Source of the DNA: Parafrankia discariae | GTDB lineage: Bacteria > Actinomycetota > Actinomycetes > Frankiales > Frankiaceae | Length of the DNA: 58,869 bases | Reading direction: 5' to 3' | Assembly: GCF_000373365.1 (NCBI RefSeq) | Contig: NZ_KB891224.1 | Coordinates: 1 to 58,869, forward strand | Shown: in pieces, positions 24,624-32,103 of the stretch | Layout of the letters: each line of letters starts with the position of its first letter | How positions within the stretch are numbered: position 1 is the stretch's first letter | Program-made: the position numbers and the translations under genes | The notes under the pieces: model-generated | Told to the model about the DNA's origin: nothing | Databases searched by the model: none | The model's input: the letters and a program-made list of their open reading frames with translations, nothing else

Positions 24624-25856
24624 CTAGTCGCTGCGGAGCGCGTCGATGGGAGCCAGCCGGGCGGCCCGGCTGGCGGGGTACACACCGAAGGCGACACCGA
24701 TCGCGACCGCGACGGCCAGCGAGCCGAGCACGGCCCACCAGACGATCGCCACCGGGTTGTCGATGAACCGGGGCAGCGCCAGGGCGCCGCTGATGCCGAG
24801 CAGTGCGCCGATCGCTCCTCCGGCGAGGCTGAGCAGCGACGCCTCGATGAGGAACTGCCGCCGGATCGCCGCGGGCGGCGCGCCCAGCGCCTTGCGCAGC
24901 CCGATCTCACGGGTGCGCTCGGTCACCGAGACGAGCATGATGTTCATGACACCGATCCCGCCCACCAGCAGGGACAGCGCCGCGATGCCGGCCAGCAGGG
25001 CGGTCAGCGTCCGGCTGACGGACGTCGCCGTGTCCAGCAGGGACTCCTGGCTGGTGATCGTGAAGTCCGCGCTGGCCGAGTTCGTGCCGCCGTGCTGGTT
25101 CAGCAGCAGGCTCGTCGCCTCCTGGTAGGCCGCCGACAGGGTGGCCGACGACCGTCCCCTGATGTAGATCGACGAGACCGAGGTGCGCGTCGTCCCGCCG
25201 AACAGGCGGCTCGCCCCGGTGGACATCGGGACGATCGCCTGGTCGTCGAGGTTGCTCGAACTGTCCGAACCGGCCGAGTCGAGCACTCCGACGACCGTGA
25301 ACGGGATGTTGTTGATCGTCACGCTCTGGCCGACCGGGCTGCGCCGGCCGAACAGCTCGGTGGCCGTGTCCGCGGCCAGCACGGTGACCGCCGCGGACTG
25401 GGCGTCGTCCGTCGTGGTGAGGAAACGGCCCGCGTCGAGGGAGCGGTTGCGGACGGACAGCCAGGCCGGGGTGGTGCCGACCACGGTCGTCGTCCAGTTC
25501 GTCGAACCGTTCAGCACCGCCATCGAGCTCTGCTTGACCGGGGCCACCCCGTCGATGTCGGGCGCGGAGGTCTTCGAGGCCAACGCGGTCGCGTCGGCGA
25601 CGGTGAGCGTCGAGGCGGAGCCGAACCCGCCGCGCACACCGGTGGAGCTGGTCGAACTACCCGGCGAGACGATCAGCAGGTTGCTGCCCAGGGAGCTGAT
25701 CTGCGATCCGACCTTGTCCTGGGCGCCCACGCCGAGGCCCACCGTGAGTACCACGGCGGCGATTCCGATCAGGATGCCGAGCACCGTCAGGCCGGAACGC
25801 AGCCGATGGGTGCGGATCGCGTCCAGTCCGGTGCGGAACGTCTCGAGCCAGCCCAT
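24624..25856 (-). CDS. MacB-type ABC transporter permease
   Basis: A 410-aa FtsX/MacB-family permease. An N-terminal membrane helix (LRSGLTVLGILIGIAAVVLTVGLGVGA) precedes a large extracytoplasmic MacB_PCD domain (about 45-255). Three C-terminal helices follow (LLAGIAALSLLVGGIGVMNIMLV, ASLLSLAGGAIGALLGISGALAL, VLGSLAVAVAIGVAFGVYPASRAARL). The motif SVTERTREIGLRKALGA is the coupling helix that contacts the ATPase. The start ATG shares one base with the stop of the ATPase gene (TGATG), showing translational coupling. In monoderms these pumps export peptides or antibiotics; the substrate here is unknown. Confidence 0.92.
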   Translation of the reverse strand: MGWLETFRTGLDAIRTHRLRSGLTVLGILIGIAAVVLTVGLGVGAQDKVGSQISSLGSNLLIVSPGSSTSSTGVRGGFGSASTLTVADATALASKTSAPDIDGVAPVKQSSMAVLNGSTNWTTTVVGTTPAWLSVRNRSLDAGRFLTTTDDAQSAAVTVLAADTATELFGRRSPVGQSVTINNIPFTVVGVLDSAGSDSSSNLDDQAIVPMSTGASRLFGGTTRTSVSSIYIRGRSSATLSAAYQEATSLLLNQHGGTNSASADFTITSQESLLDTATSVSRTLTALLAGIAALSLLVGGIGVMNIMLVSVTERTREIGLRKALGAPPAAIRRQFLIEASLLSLAGGAIGALLGISGALALPRFIDNPVAIVWWAVLGSLAVAVAIGVAFGVYPASRAARLAPIDALRSD

Positions 25857-26638
25857 CAGCGGGTCCCCGCCTCAGCCGCTCCGGCCGCCGCGCGGGCCGG
25901 GCGGGCCGCGGTGGCTGCCGAGGCCGGGTCGCCCGCCGTGTCGGACTCGATCAGTCCGTCCCGGATCCGCACGACCCGGCGGGCCCGGTCGGCCACCTCC
26001 TGCTCGTGAGTGATCAGGACGATCGTCCGGCCCTGCTCGTGCAGTTCGTCGAAGAGGTTGAGCACATCTCTGGTCGCCGTCGAGTCCAGGTTGCCGGTGG
26101 GCTCGTCGGCGAGGATGAGGGACGGGTCGCCGACCAGCGCCCGGGCGACCGCGACCCGCTGCTGCTGGCCGCCGGAGAGCTCCCCCGGGCGGTGCTCGAT
26201 CCGGTCCGCGAGACCGACCCGGTCGAGCGCGGCGACGGCCCGGCGCCGGCGCGACTCCCGGCGCTCACCGCGGTAGACGAGCGGAAGCTCGACGTTGCGC
26301 CACGCGGACAGCGACGGCAGCAGGTTGAACTGCTGGAACACGAATCCGATCCGACGGTTGCGGATCTCGGCCAGCTCGGCCTCGGTCATCGTGCCCACGT
26401 CCTCACCGGAGAGCCGGTAGGTCCCCGCGGTGAGCACGTCGAGGCAGCCGATGATGTGCATCAACGTCGACTTCCCCGAGCCGGACGGCCCGACGATGGC
26501 GACGTACTCGCCTTCGGCGATGCGGGCCGAGACGCCGCGCAGCGCGGCGACGTCCAGCGTTCCGGCGCGGTAGGACTTGCCCACCTGGTCCAGCTCGATG
26601 ACCGGAGCGACCGCCCGGGCACCGGGTTCGCCGGCCAT
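25856..26638 (-). CDS. MacB/LolD-type ABC transporter ATP-binding protein
   Basis: A 260-aa ATPase. It has Walker [22 protein letters not shown]-loop [22 protein letters not shown], signature [15 protein letters not shown], Walker [14 protein letters not shown] and H-loop [12 protein letters not shown]. The frame extends upstream to 26776, but ATG 26638 lies one base after the stop of the adaptor gene (TGA-C-ATG) and gives a normal-length protein. The last 25 residues are Ala-rich. It powers the permease encoded next. Confidence 0.95.
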   Translation of the reverse strand: MAGEPGARAVAPVIELDQVGKSYRAGTLDVAALRGVSARIAEGEYVAIVGPSGSGKSTLMHIIGCLDVLTAGTYRLSGEDVGTMTEAELAEIRNRRIGFVFQQFNLLPSLSAWRNVELPLVYRGERRESRRRRAVAALDRVGLADRIEHRPGELSGGQQQRVAVARALVGDPSLILADEPTGNLDSTATRDVLNLFDELHEQGRTIVLITHEQEVADRARRVVRIRDGLIESDTAGDPASAATAARPARAAAGAAEAGTR

Positions 26639-26639
26639 G

Positions 26640-28043
26640 TCAGTTACCACCGGTGCCGGTGAACCGGCCGCCGCCCTGGAACCCGCCGCCACCGGCCGGG
26701 AACCCGCCACCGCCGGAACCGGCGCCGCCGTAGCCCTGGCCACCGGTCCTGGCGCCCGTGCCCCCGGCGGACCCACCCGGACCGGCCGCGCCGCCCGGCA
26801 CCTCGACGAGCGCCTGGTCGCCTTCGGACAGACCGGAGACGATCTGGGTGGAGCCGCCGCCGGAGATTCCGGTCGTCACCGTCCGGGTGGTCGTCGTCGT
26901 GCCCGACACGACCCGGACGACGGACTTCCCGTCCTGCTGGCTGATGGCCGCCGCCGGGAGGACCAGGACGTCACCGAGCTGCTTGTAGATCAGCGTCGCG
27001 GTCGCGGTGTCGCCGGCGTGCAGCCCGCTGGGACTGCCGGTCACCTTGATCACCACCGGGAAGGTCGCCGTCTGCCCGGAACCGGAGGCGATCAGGCCGA
27101 CCGAGGACACCGTCCCGTAGATCGTGCCGCCGGTGCCGGCCGTACCGGCGGCCCCGTTGGCCCCGGCGGCCCCGCCGGAGCCGTTGGTGCCGCCCGAGCC
27201 GTTGGTGCCGCCGGTGCCGCCACCGGTGCCGGTCGAGGTGCCCGAGCCCGGAACGATCGTCGCCTGGTTGCCCTTCGCGATCAGGCCGACGCTGTTGGAG
27301 TCGACGCTCGCGTTGACGATCCACGAATCAGTACTGATGACCGTGATCTGCCCACCCGACGACGAGGTGGACGACGTCTCTCCCGAGCCGCCGGACGCCC
27401 CGGCCGCGGAACCCGTCCCCCCGGCCGAGACGCCGGACCCGCCGCCGGAGGACCCGGAGCCGCCCGCGCCGGACGATGATCCGGACACCTGCTGGCCCAC
27501 CACGAGCGAGACGCTCACCACGACTCCGTTGACCGGCGACGTCATGGTCGCCCCGGCCAGCGCCGTCTGCGCCGCGGTGACCCCGTCCGTCGCGGTCGTG
27601 ACCGACGCCTGGTCGGCGGCGAGCTGCTCGCTGGACACCCCCGCCGTCTGGTCGGCGGCCAGCTTCGCCTGGCTGTTGGCCAACGTCAGCCTGGCCTGGG
27701 CGAGGCTCGCCGTCAGCGACGCCGAGTCGATGGTCGCGAGCTGCTGCCCGGTGGTCACCGGGTCGCCCTCGTGCACCAGGACGCCGGTGACCTTGCCCGA
27801 AGCCGGGAAGGTCAGGTCAGCCTGAGTGGCCGGCGCGATCGTGCCGCTGGTGGAGATGGACTGCCGGATCGTCCCGATCTGCGCGGTCACGGTCCGGGAG
27901 CTCACGGTCGCCGCCGCGTCCGAGGAGCCACCGCGGCCGACCAGGTAGATCGTGATCCCCGCGATGACGGCCACCACCACGATCACGACGACCAGCGCGA
28001 CCAGTGGCCGACGACGCGCGGTCAGCCGGCCCGCGGACGTCAT
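26640..28043 (-). CDS. HlyD/MacA-type efflux adaptor, first gene of the export operon
   Basis: A 467-aa adaptor. A basic N-terminus and one membrane helix (PLVALVVVIVVVAVIAGITIYLVG) are followed by the barrel half FPASGKVTGVLVHEGDPVTTGQQLATID, a helical hairpin (TASLAQARLTLANSQAKLAADQ / EQLAADQASVTTATDGVTAAQTAL), the second half MTSPVNGVVVSVSLVVGQQVSG, Gly/Ser linkers (GGTGGTNGSGGTNGSGGAAG), and beta domains ending GLSEGDQALVEVPGG. The C-terminal 50 residues are Gly-rich with Phe/Tyr (GGGFPAGGGGFQGGG). Start ATG 28043 is supported by GAAGGTG; the frame is open to 28145. It heads a five-gene minus-strand operon and is only distantly similar to the second adaptor at 21183. Confidence 0.87.
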   Translation of the reverse strand: MTSAGRLTARRRPLVALVVVIVVVAVIAGITIYLVGRGGSSDAAATVSSRTVTAQIGTIRQSISTSGTIAPATQADLTFPASGKVTGVLVHEGDPVTTGQQLATIDSASLTASLAQARLTLANSQAKLAADQTAGVSSEQLAADQASVTTATDGVTAAQTALAGATMTSPVNGVVVSVSLVVGQQVSGSSSGAGGSGSSGGGSGVSAGGTGSAAGASGGSGETSSTSSSGGQITVISTDSWIVNASVDSNSVGLIAKGNQATIVPGSGTSTGTGGGTGGTNGSGGTNGSGGAAGANGAAGTAGTGGTIYGTVSSVGLIASGSGQTATFPVVIKVTGSPSGLHAGDTATATLIYKQLGDVLVLPAAAISQQDGKSVVRVVSGTTTTTRTVTTGISGGGSTQIVSGLSEGDQALVEVPGGAAGPGGSAGGTGARTGGQGYGGAGSGGGGFPAGGGGFQGGGRFTGTGGN

Positions 28044-28326
28044 GGCCGGGCACCTTCGGCCGGTGTCTGATTCTGCACGGTCACGAGCCTTTCGGGGGCA
28101 CCTGTGCCCAACCCGTGCGGAATCTATGTGTGGGCTATGAATCACCAGACCGATTGTCTACCGCATGGATTTCCATTGATCTGCTCACGCGTATCCGGAT
28201 GATTCTCGGCCGTTTGGTGTGTCCGCGCGAACGCGGTTGTCGCGCGCAGGCAACGGGTATGCCTCGTCCGCAGTCAGGCCGAGGCTTCCCCGACGGCTCG
28301 TATTCAATGCACCGAAGGGAGCAGAG

Positions 28327-28542
28327 ATGGCGCGCCGAAGGATTTCGGGATTTCCGCTGCTGATTGCCGCCACCGCGGTGGGCTCGGTTCTGTTCGCGGT
28401 TCCCGCGCAGGCTGTTCCGCCTCGCCACCATGTCACCGGTGCCGCGTACGGGTGCTTCTGGCGTCATGTGGATGGCCACTGGGTCTGGGAGAACGGACAG
28501 CGACACTGGGTTCCCCCGCGCTCCATCCGGGTCTGCGGGTAA
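28327..28542 (+). CDS. Small secreted His/Trp-rich protein
   Basis: A 71-aa protein. Signal sequence: FPLLIAATAVGSVLFAVPAQA, followed by a mature peptide of about 42 residues. The mature part has two Cys (YGCFWRH and VCG) that could bridge, and a repeated aromatic pattern HVDGHWVWENG / QRHWVPPRS. GGGAG precedes ATG 28327. It is divergent from the export operon and shares its upstream region. It could be a cell-wall or extracellular peptide, or a substrate of the transporter. I do not recognise a named family. Confidence 0.7.
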   Translation: MARRRISGFPLLIAATAVGSVLFAVPAQAVPPRHHVTGAAYGCFWRHVDGHWVWENGQRHWVPPRSIRVCG

Positions 28543-28550
28543 GGGAGGCC

Positions 28551-28583
28551 GCCCGGCCCGGCACCGGCGGTGCCGGCCCGGGC
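28551..28583. terminator. GC-rich hairpin after the small secreted gene
   Basis: GCCCGGCCCGGCACC (28551-28565) pairs with GGTGCCGGCCCGGGC (28569-28583) with one mismatch and a 3-base loop, 9 bases after the stop codon. A very stable stem in the expected terminator position; no T-run. Confidence 0.7.
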
Positions 28584-28631
28584 GATGTTCGCTCCGAACG
28601 TGACCTGCGGCTACTCGTTGCGCCAGAACTT

Positions 28632-28673
28632 GTCTTCGCCTGATGTCATCCTATGATGACATCAGGCGAAGAC
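28632..28673. promoter_or_regulatory. Perfect 19-bp inverted repeat, probable TetR-type operator
   Basis: GTCTTCGCCTGATGTCATC (28632-28650) and GATGACATCAGGCGAAGAC (28655-28673) are exact reverse complements separated by CTAT. The 42-base element lies directly before the MFS gene and overlaps its most upstream possible ATG (28643), which argues for the downstream GTG start. The MFS gene is co-transcribed with a TetR regulator, whose likely binding site this is. It could equally be read as a transcript hairpin, but its AT content relative to the surroundings and its position favour an operator. Confidence 0.72.
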
Positions 28674-28690
28674 CAGACTGGGGGCACGAC

Positions 28691-30298
28691 GTGCGCGCGA
28701 AGCGAGGCATCATCCAACCGAGGACGGCCGCCGACGAGATCTCGGGCGGGGTCGAGATCTCGGGCGGGGCCGGGGGCGGCGCCGAGGTCGGGGGCGGTCC
28801 TGGGGGGTCGCACCCGCGCCCGAGTCTGTTGCTGGGCGTGCTCGTCTACTGCGGGCTCGTGATCGCCGTCATCGGAACGCTGGGCACACCGCTGATCCCG
28901 ACGATCGCGGCCGCCCAGCACGTCTCGCTGGGCAACGCCCAGTGGCTGCTCACCCTCACCCTGCTGATCGGAGCCGCGTCCACTCCGCTGATCGGGCGCC
29001 TCGGCGACGGGCCGCACCGGCGGACCGTGCTGCTCGCCGGCCTGGGCGCGGTCGCGGTCGGCTCGGTCCTCTCCGCCACCGCGGACGGCTTCGCGCAGCT
29101 GCTGGTCGGGCGCGGCCTGATGGGTGTCGGAATGGGCCTGATGCCGCTCGCGCTGGCGCTGGCCCGTGACCTGCTGCCCCCGCACAAGATGGCTCCGGGG
29201 GTCGCCGCGCTGTCCATCACGGTCGCGACCGGTGCCGGCCTGGGCTACCCGCTGAGCGGGCTGCTGGCGGACACATTCGACTACCACGCCGGATTCTGGG
29301 TGGCCGCCGCGCTGGCTGCGGCCGCGATGGCGGCCGTGCTCGTGGTCGTCCCGGGTCGGGCGAGCGCGCGCACCGCCCGCGGGCGGATCGACCTGCGGGG
29401 CGCGGTGCTGTTCGCCGCTGCGCTGACCCCGGTGCTGGTCGCGCTGAGTGAGGGCGAGTCGTGGGGCTGGCTGTCCCCGGCGGTCCTCGCGCTACTGGTG
29501 GGTGGAGTCGGCTGCGGGGTCGCCTGGGCCCTGGTCGAGCTGCGGACGGACAACCCGCTGATCGAGTTGAACTACCTGACGGCGCGGCCGGTGCTCATCG
29601 CCGACGTGTGCGCGGCGCTGGCCGGCTTCGGCATGTTCAACGCGATGACGTTGATCAACCGGCTGGCGCAGGCGCCGACCTCGACCGGCTACGGCTTCGG
29701 CGCCTCACCGGCGGTGCTCGGCCTGGTGATCCTGCCCCTGTCGGTCGGGACGGTGCTGGCCAGCCGGTGGTCACGCTGGCTGGGCCCGCGCACCGGCGGT
29801 GGCCGGGGCCTGCTGCTGTCCGGCCTGCTCGCGCTGGCCCTCGCCCTGTTCGGCCTGGCCGTCAGCCACGACTATCTCGTCGAGCTGGGCGCGGCCACCT
29901 TCCTGTTCGGGGTGGGTATCGGGCTGGCCTTCGCCGCGATGCCCGCCCTGATCATCGGAGCCGTCCCGCCGCACGAGACGGGCAGCGCGACCAGCTTCAA
30001 CCAGGTGCTGCGCACCGCCGGCGGCTCGGTGGGCAGCGCGCTCGGCGCGGCGCTGCTCGCCGCCCACACCCCTGTCGGCTCGATCGAACCGACCGGCAGC
30101 GGGTACACGACGGCGTTCCTGGTGGCCGGCGGGATCTGCGCGCTGGCCGCGCTCACCGCGCTGGCCCTGCCCGGCACCCCGGCCGCGACGATCCGCCCGA
30201 TGGGGGCGGCGCGCCGGGCGGAACTGGCGACACTGGAGGAGGAATCGGCGGGCTCGACCGCCGCGGGACTCGTCATGGCGGAGGATGTCCGGTCATGA
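28691..30298 (+). CDS. MFS transporter, DHA2 / EmrB-QacA type
   Basis: About 535 aa with some 14 hydrophobic segments. Family motifs are [30 protein letters not shown] (helix 1/2), the motif-A-like loop [40 protein letters not shown], and motif-C-like [23 protein letters not shown]. It should export drugs or metabolites using proton motive force. I choose GTG 28691: the ATG at 28643 lies inside the operator-like repeat, and the shorter form removes a hydrophilic lead. The N-terminus carries a small tandem repeat ([15 protein letters not shown]). It ends in an ATGA overlap with the TetR gene. Confidence 0.85.
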   Translation: MRAKRGIIQPRTAADEISGGVEISGGAGGGAEVGGGPGGSHPRPSLLLGVLVYCGLVIAVIGTLGTPLIPTIAAAQHVSLGNAQWLLTLTLLIGAASTPLIGRLGDGPHRRTVLLAGLGAVAVGSVLSATADGFAQLLVGRGLMGVGMGLMPLALALARDLLPPHKMAPGVAALSITVATGAGLGYPLSGLLADTFDYHAGFWVAAALAAAAMAAVLVVVPGRASARTARGRIDLRGAVLFAAALTPVLVALSEGESWGWLSPAVLALLVGGVGCGVAWALVELRTDNPLIELNYLTARPVLIADVCAALAGFGMFNAMTLINRLAQAPTSTGYGFGASPAVLGLVILPLSVGTVLASRWSRWLGPRTGGGRGLLLSGLLALALALFGLAVSHDYLVELGAATFLFGVGIGLAFAAMPALIIGAVPPHETGSATSFNQVLRTAGGSVGSALGAALLAAHTPVGSIEPTGSGYTTAFLVAGGICALAALTALALPGTPAATIRPMGAARRAELATLEEESAGSTAAGLVMAEDVRS

Positions 30299-31038
30299 AC
30301 ACCACTCGGCGGCGCGACGCCGCGCGCAGCCGCCAGGCGCTGCTCGCCGCGGCGGCCGACCTGTTCGCCGAGCGCGGCTACGCGGGGACGGCGATCCGGT
30401 CGGTCGGCGACCGGGCCGGCGTCGACCCGGCGCTCATCGCGCGCTACTTCGGCGGCAAGGAGGGCCTCTACCGGGCCGTTCTGGCCGCTGATCCGCTCAT
30501 CGAGCAGGCCGCTCCGAGCGACGGCGCCCTTCCGGCCACGCCGCACCCGCCGGAACCGCCCGCATCCGGAACCCACGGAATCGGTACTGACGGAACCGGC
30601 GCCGGCTGGGCCGCCGGAACCGGCACGGCCACCGGAACCGGCACGGCCACCGGTGCGGGGACGACCGCCGTTCCTTCGGAGGAGGTGACGGCGAGCCCGC
30701 TGGCGACGGTGCGCGGGATGGTGGACCGGGCGTTCGACAAGTGGACGTCGACCGGCGTGAGCGCCGCCGCCCAGAACGTCTTCCGCCGGGAGGTCGACGG
30801 CGCCGCGCGCCAGGCGACCCGCGAGCGGCTCGACACCGTGCTCGGGCCGCTGCGCGAGACCACCGACAGCCCCGACCCGCAGCTGGCCGCCGAGCTGGCT
30901 GTCGCCCTGCTGTTCGGGGTCGGCGTCGCCCGGGACGCCGGGACGCTGACCCGGCTGTCCGCGGTGTCGGCCGACGAGCTGCGCGAGGCCGTGACCGCGG
31001 CCCTCGCCGCCGTGCTGGGCCTCGCGGACCGCCAGTAA
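30295..31038 (+). CDS. TetR-family transcriptional regulator
   Basis: A 247-aa regulator. The N-terminal HTH (about 5-52) reads [53 protein letters not shown]. The ligand domain contains a low-complexity insert with AGTGTATGTGTATGAGTT, derived from repeats of ACCGGAACCGGCACGGCC, so it is longer than a typical 190-220 aa TetR protein. Its ATG overlaps the MFS stop. It probably represses the MFS-TetR operon from the inverted repeat at 28632-28673 and is released by the exported compound. Confidence 0.9.
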   Translation: MNTTRRRDAARSRQALLAAAADLFAERGYAGTAIRSVGDRAGVDPALIARYFGGKEGLYRAVLAADPLIEQAAPSDGALPATPHPPEPPASGTHGIGTDGTGAGWAAGTGTATGTGTATGAGTTAVPSEEVTASPLATVRGMVDRAFDKWTSTGVSAAAQNVFRREVDGAARQATRERLDTVLGPLRETTDSPDPQLAAELAVALLFGVGVARDAGTLTRLSAVSADELREAVTAALAAVLGLADRQ

Positions 31039-31122
31039 ACCCACCCGGCCCGGCGGCCGGGTCGACGATGAGCGGGGCCAGCGCGGACAGGCCGACGGCA
31101 CGCGATGGAGGCCATCGGCGTC

Positions 31123-31137
31123 TTCCATTTTATGGAA
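31123..31137. promoter_or_regulatory. Palindrome TTCCAT-TTT-ATGGAA in a convergent gap
   Basis: Perfect six-base arms with a TTT centre, immediately followed by AAGTTATTCC, so GGAA-N6-TTCC also forms. The form resembles IclR-family operators. It sits in the 178-base gap between the convergent TetR and IclR genes, with no obvious promoter-requiring gene nearby. The AT-rich patch contrasts with the flanking GC-rich DNA. Confidence 0.45.
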
Positions 31138-31216
31138 AAGTTATTCCGCGATATGAACAGTGCCCGGGGACTGTTGTCCACGCGCCCCGCCGAGCCTCGC
31201 CCAGCCCCCGCCCAGC

Positions 31217-32008
31217 TCAGCCCCGCAGGTCCCCGGCCAGCCGGGACGCCGCCGCCCGCAGCAGCCCAACCGCGCGCTCGACCAGCTCGTCGGTCATCCG
31301 TGCCGTCGGCCCGGACACCGAGACCGCCACGCCCGGCGCGCTCGCCGGGTCCAGGGCTATGGCCACGCAGCGCACACCGATCTCCTGCTCCTGCTCGTCG
31401 AGCGCGAAGCCCCGCTCGCGGATCCGGCGCAGCTCGGCGCGCAGCGCGGTCTCGGTACCCACGGTGTGCGGTGTGTACCGGGGCAGCCCGCGGCCGCGGG
31501 CGAGCCCGAGCGCCTCGTCGTCGTCCAGCTGCGCGAGCAGTGCCTTGCCCACACCGGTCGAGTGCAGGTCGACCCGCCGCCCGACCTCGGTGAACATACG
31601 CATCGCGTACCGCGACGGCGCCTGGGCGACGTACTCGGCCTGGGCGCCGGAGAGCACGGCCAGATTGGCCGTCTCGCCCAGTTCGGCGACCAGGTCGCGC
31701 AGGACGCCGGCCGCGTTGGCGCCGACCATCGCGTTCGCCTGGGTGCCCAGCGGCACGAGCCGGAAGCCGAGCGCGTAGCTGCGGTCGGGCAGCTGGCGCA
31801 GGTAGCCGCGCCCGACCATCGTGCGCAGCAGCCGGTGCACGGTCGGTGTCGGCAGCTGCGCGCGCGCCGCGACCTCGGCCATGGGGAGCCGGCCGCCGGC
31901 CGCAGCGAGGATCTCGAGCAGGTCCAGCGCGCGGTGCACCGACTGCACCCCGGGCACGGCCGCGGCCTGTGTCGGGGCGGTCTCTTCTGGCGCGGCCTGC
32001 GTTGACAC
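31217..32008 (-). CDS. IclR-family transcriptional regulator
   Basis: A 263-aa protein. The winged HTH (about 20-80) reads VQSVHRALDLLEILAAAGGRLPMAEVAARAQLPTPTVHRLLRTMVGRGYLRQL. The IclR effector domain follows (LVAELGETANLAVLSGAQAEYVAQAPS, VDLHSTGVGKALLAQL, LDEQEQEIGVRCVAIAL). It starts at GTG 32008. It is divergent from malate synthase G, so by analogy with IclR/AllR regulators it probably controls glyoxylate or allantoin-type metabolism and responds to glyoxylate or a related acid. The candidate operator lies in the 92-base gap between them. Confidence 0.92.
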   Translation of the reverse strand: MSTQAAPEETAPTQAAAVPGVQSVHRALDLLEILAAAGGRLPMAEVAARAQLPTPTVHRLLRTMVGRGYLRQLPDRSYALGFRLVPLGTQANAMVGANAAGVLRDLVAELGETANLAVLSGAQAEYVAQAPSRYAMRMFTEVGRRVDLHSTGVGKALLAQLDDDEALGLARGRGLPRYTPHTVGTETALRAELRRIRERGFALDEQEQEIGVRCVAIALDPASAPGVAVSVSGPTARMTDELVERAVGLLRAAASRLAGDLRG

Positions 32009-32052
32009 CGTGCGACATCCCTCAGTAGCGTCTCGAACTAGCGGAGAAACTA

Positions 32053-32067
32053 TTTCACCATACGAAA
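32053..32067. promoter_or_regulatory. Candidate IclR operator TTTC-N7-GAAA
   Basis: TTTCACCATACGAAA has palindromic ends and lies in the only AT-richer part of the 92-base gap between the divergent iclR and malate synthase genes. Spacing to both starts (about 45 and 34 bases) would allow control of both. Confidence 0.4.
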
Positions 32068-32068
32068 T

Positions 32069-32103
32069 TCGGGATGGGCTAGTGAACTCGGGATGGGCCA
32101 GTG
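32069..32103 (+). repeat. Duplicated leader/start segment of malate synthase gene
   Basis: TCGGGATGGGCTAGTG (32069-32084) and TCGGGATGGGCCAGTG (32088-32103) differ at one base. The second contains the ribosome binding site and GTG start of the malate synthase gene; the first has an identical layout with its own GTG. That first GTG (32082) opens an 8-codon frame ending in TGA at 32106-32108, overlapping the real start. Confidence 0.75.

Noticed and set aside
28643-28690. ATG 28643 as the start of the MFS gene
   Set aside because: It lies inside the 19-bp inverted repeat and lacks a ribosome site. The GTG at 28691 is more consistent with an operator there.
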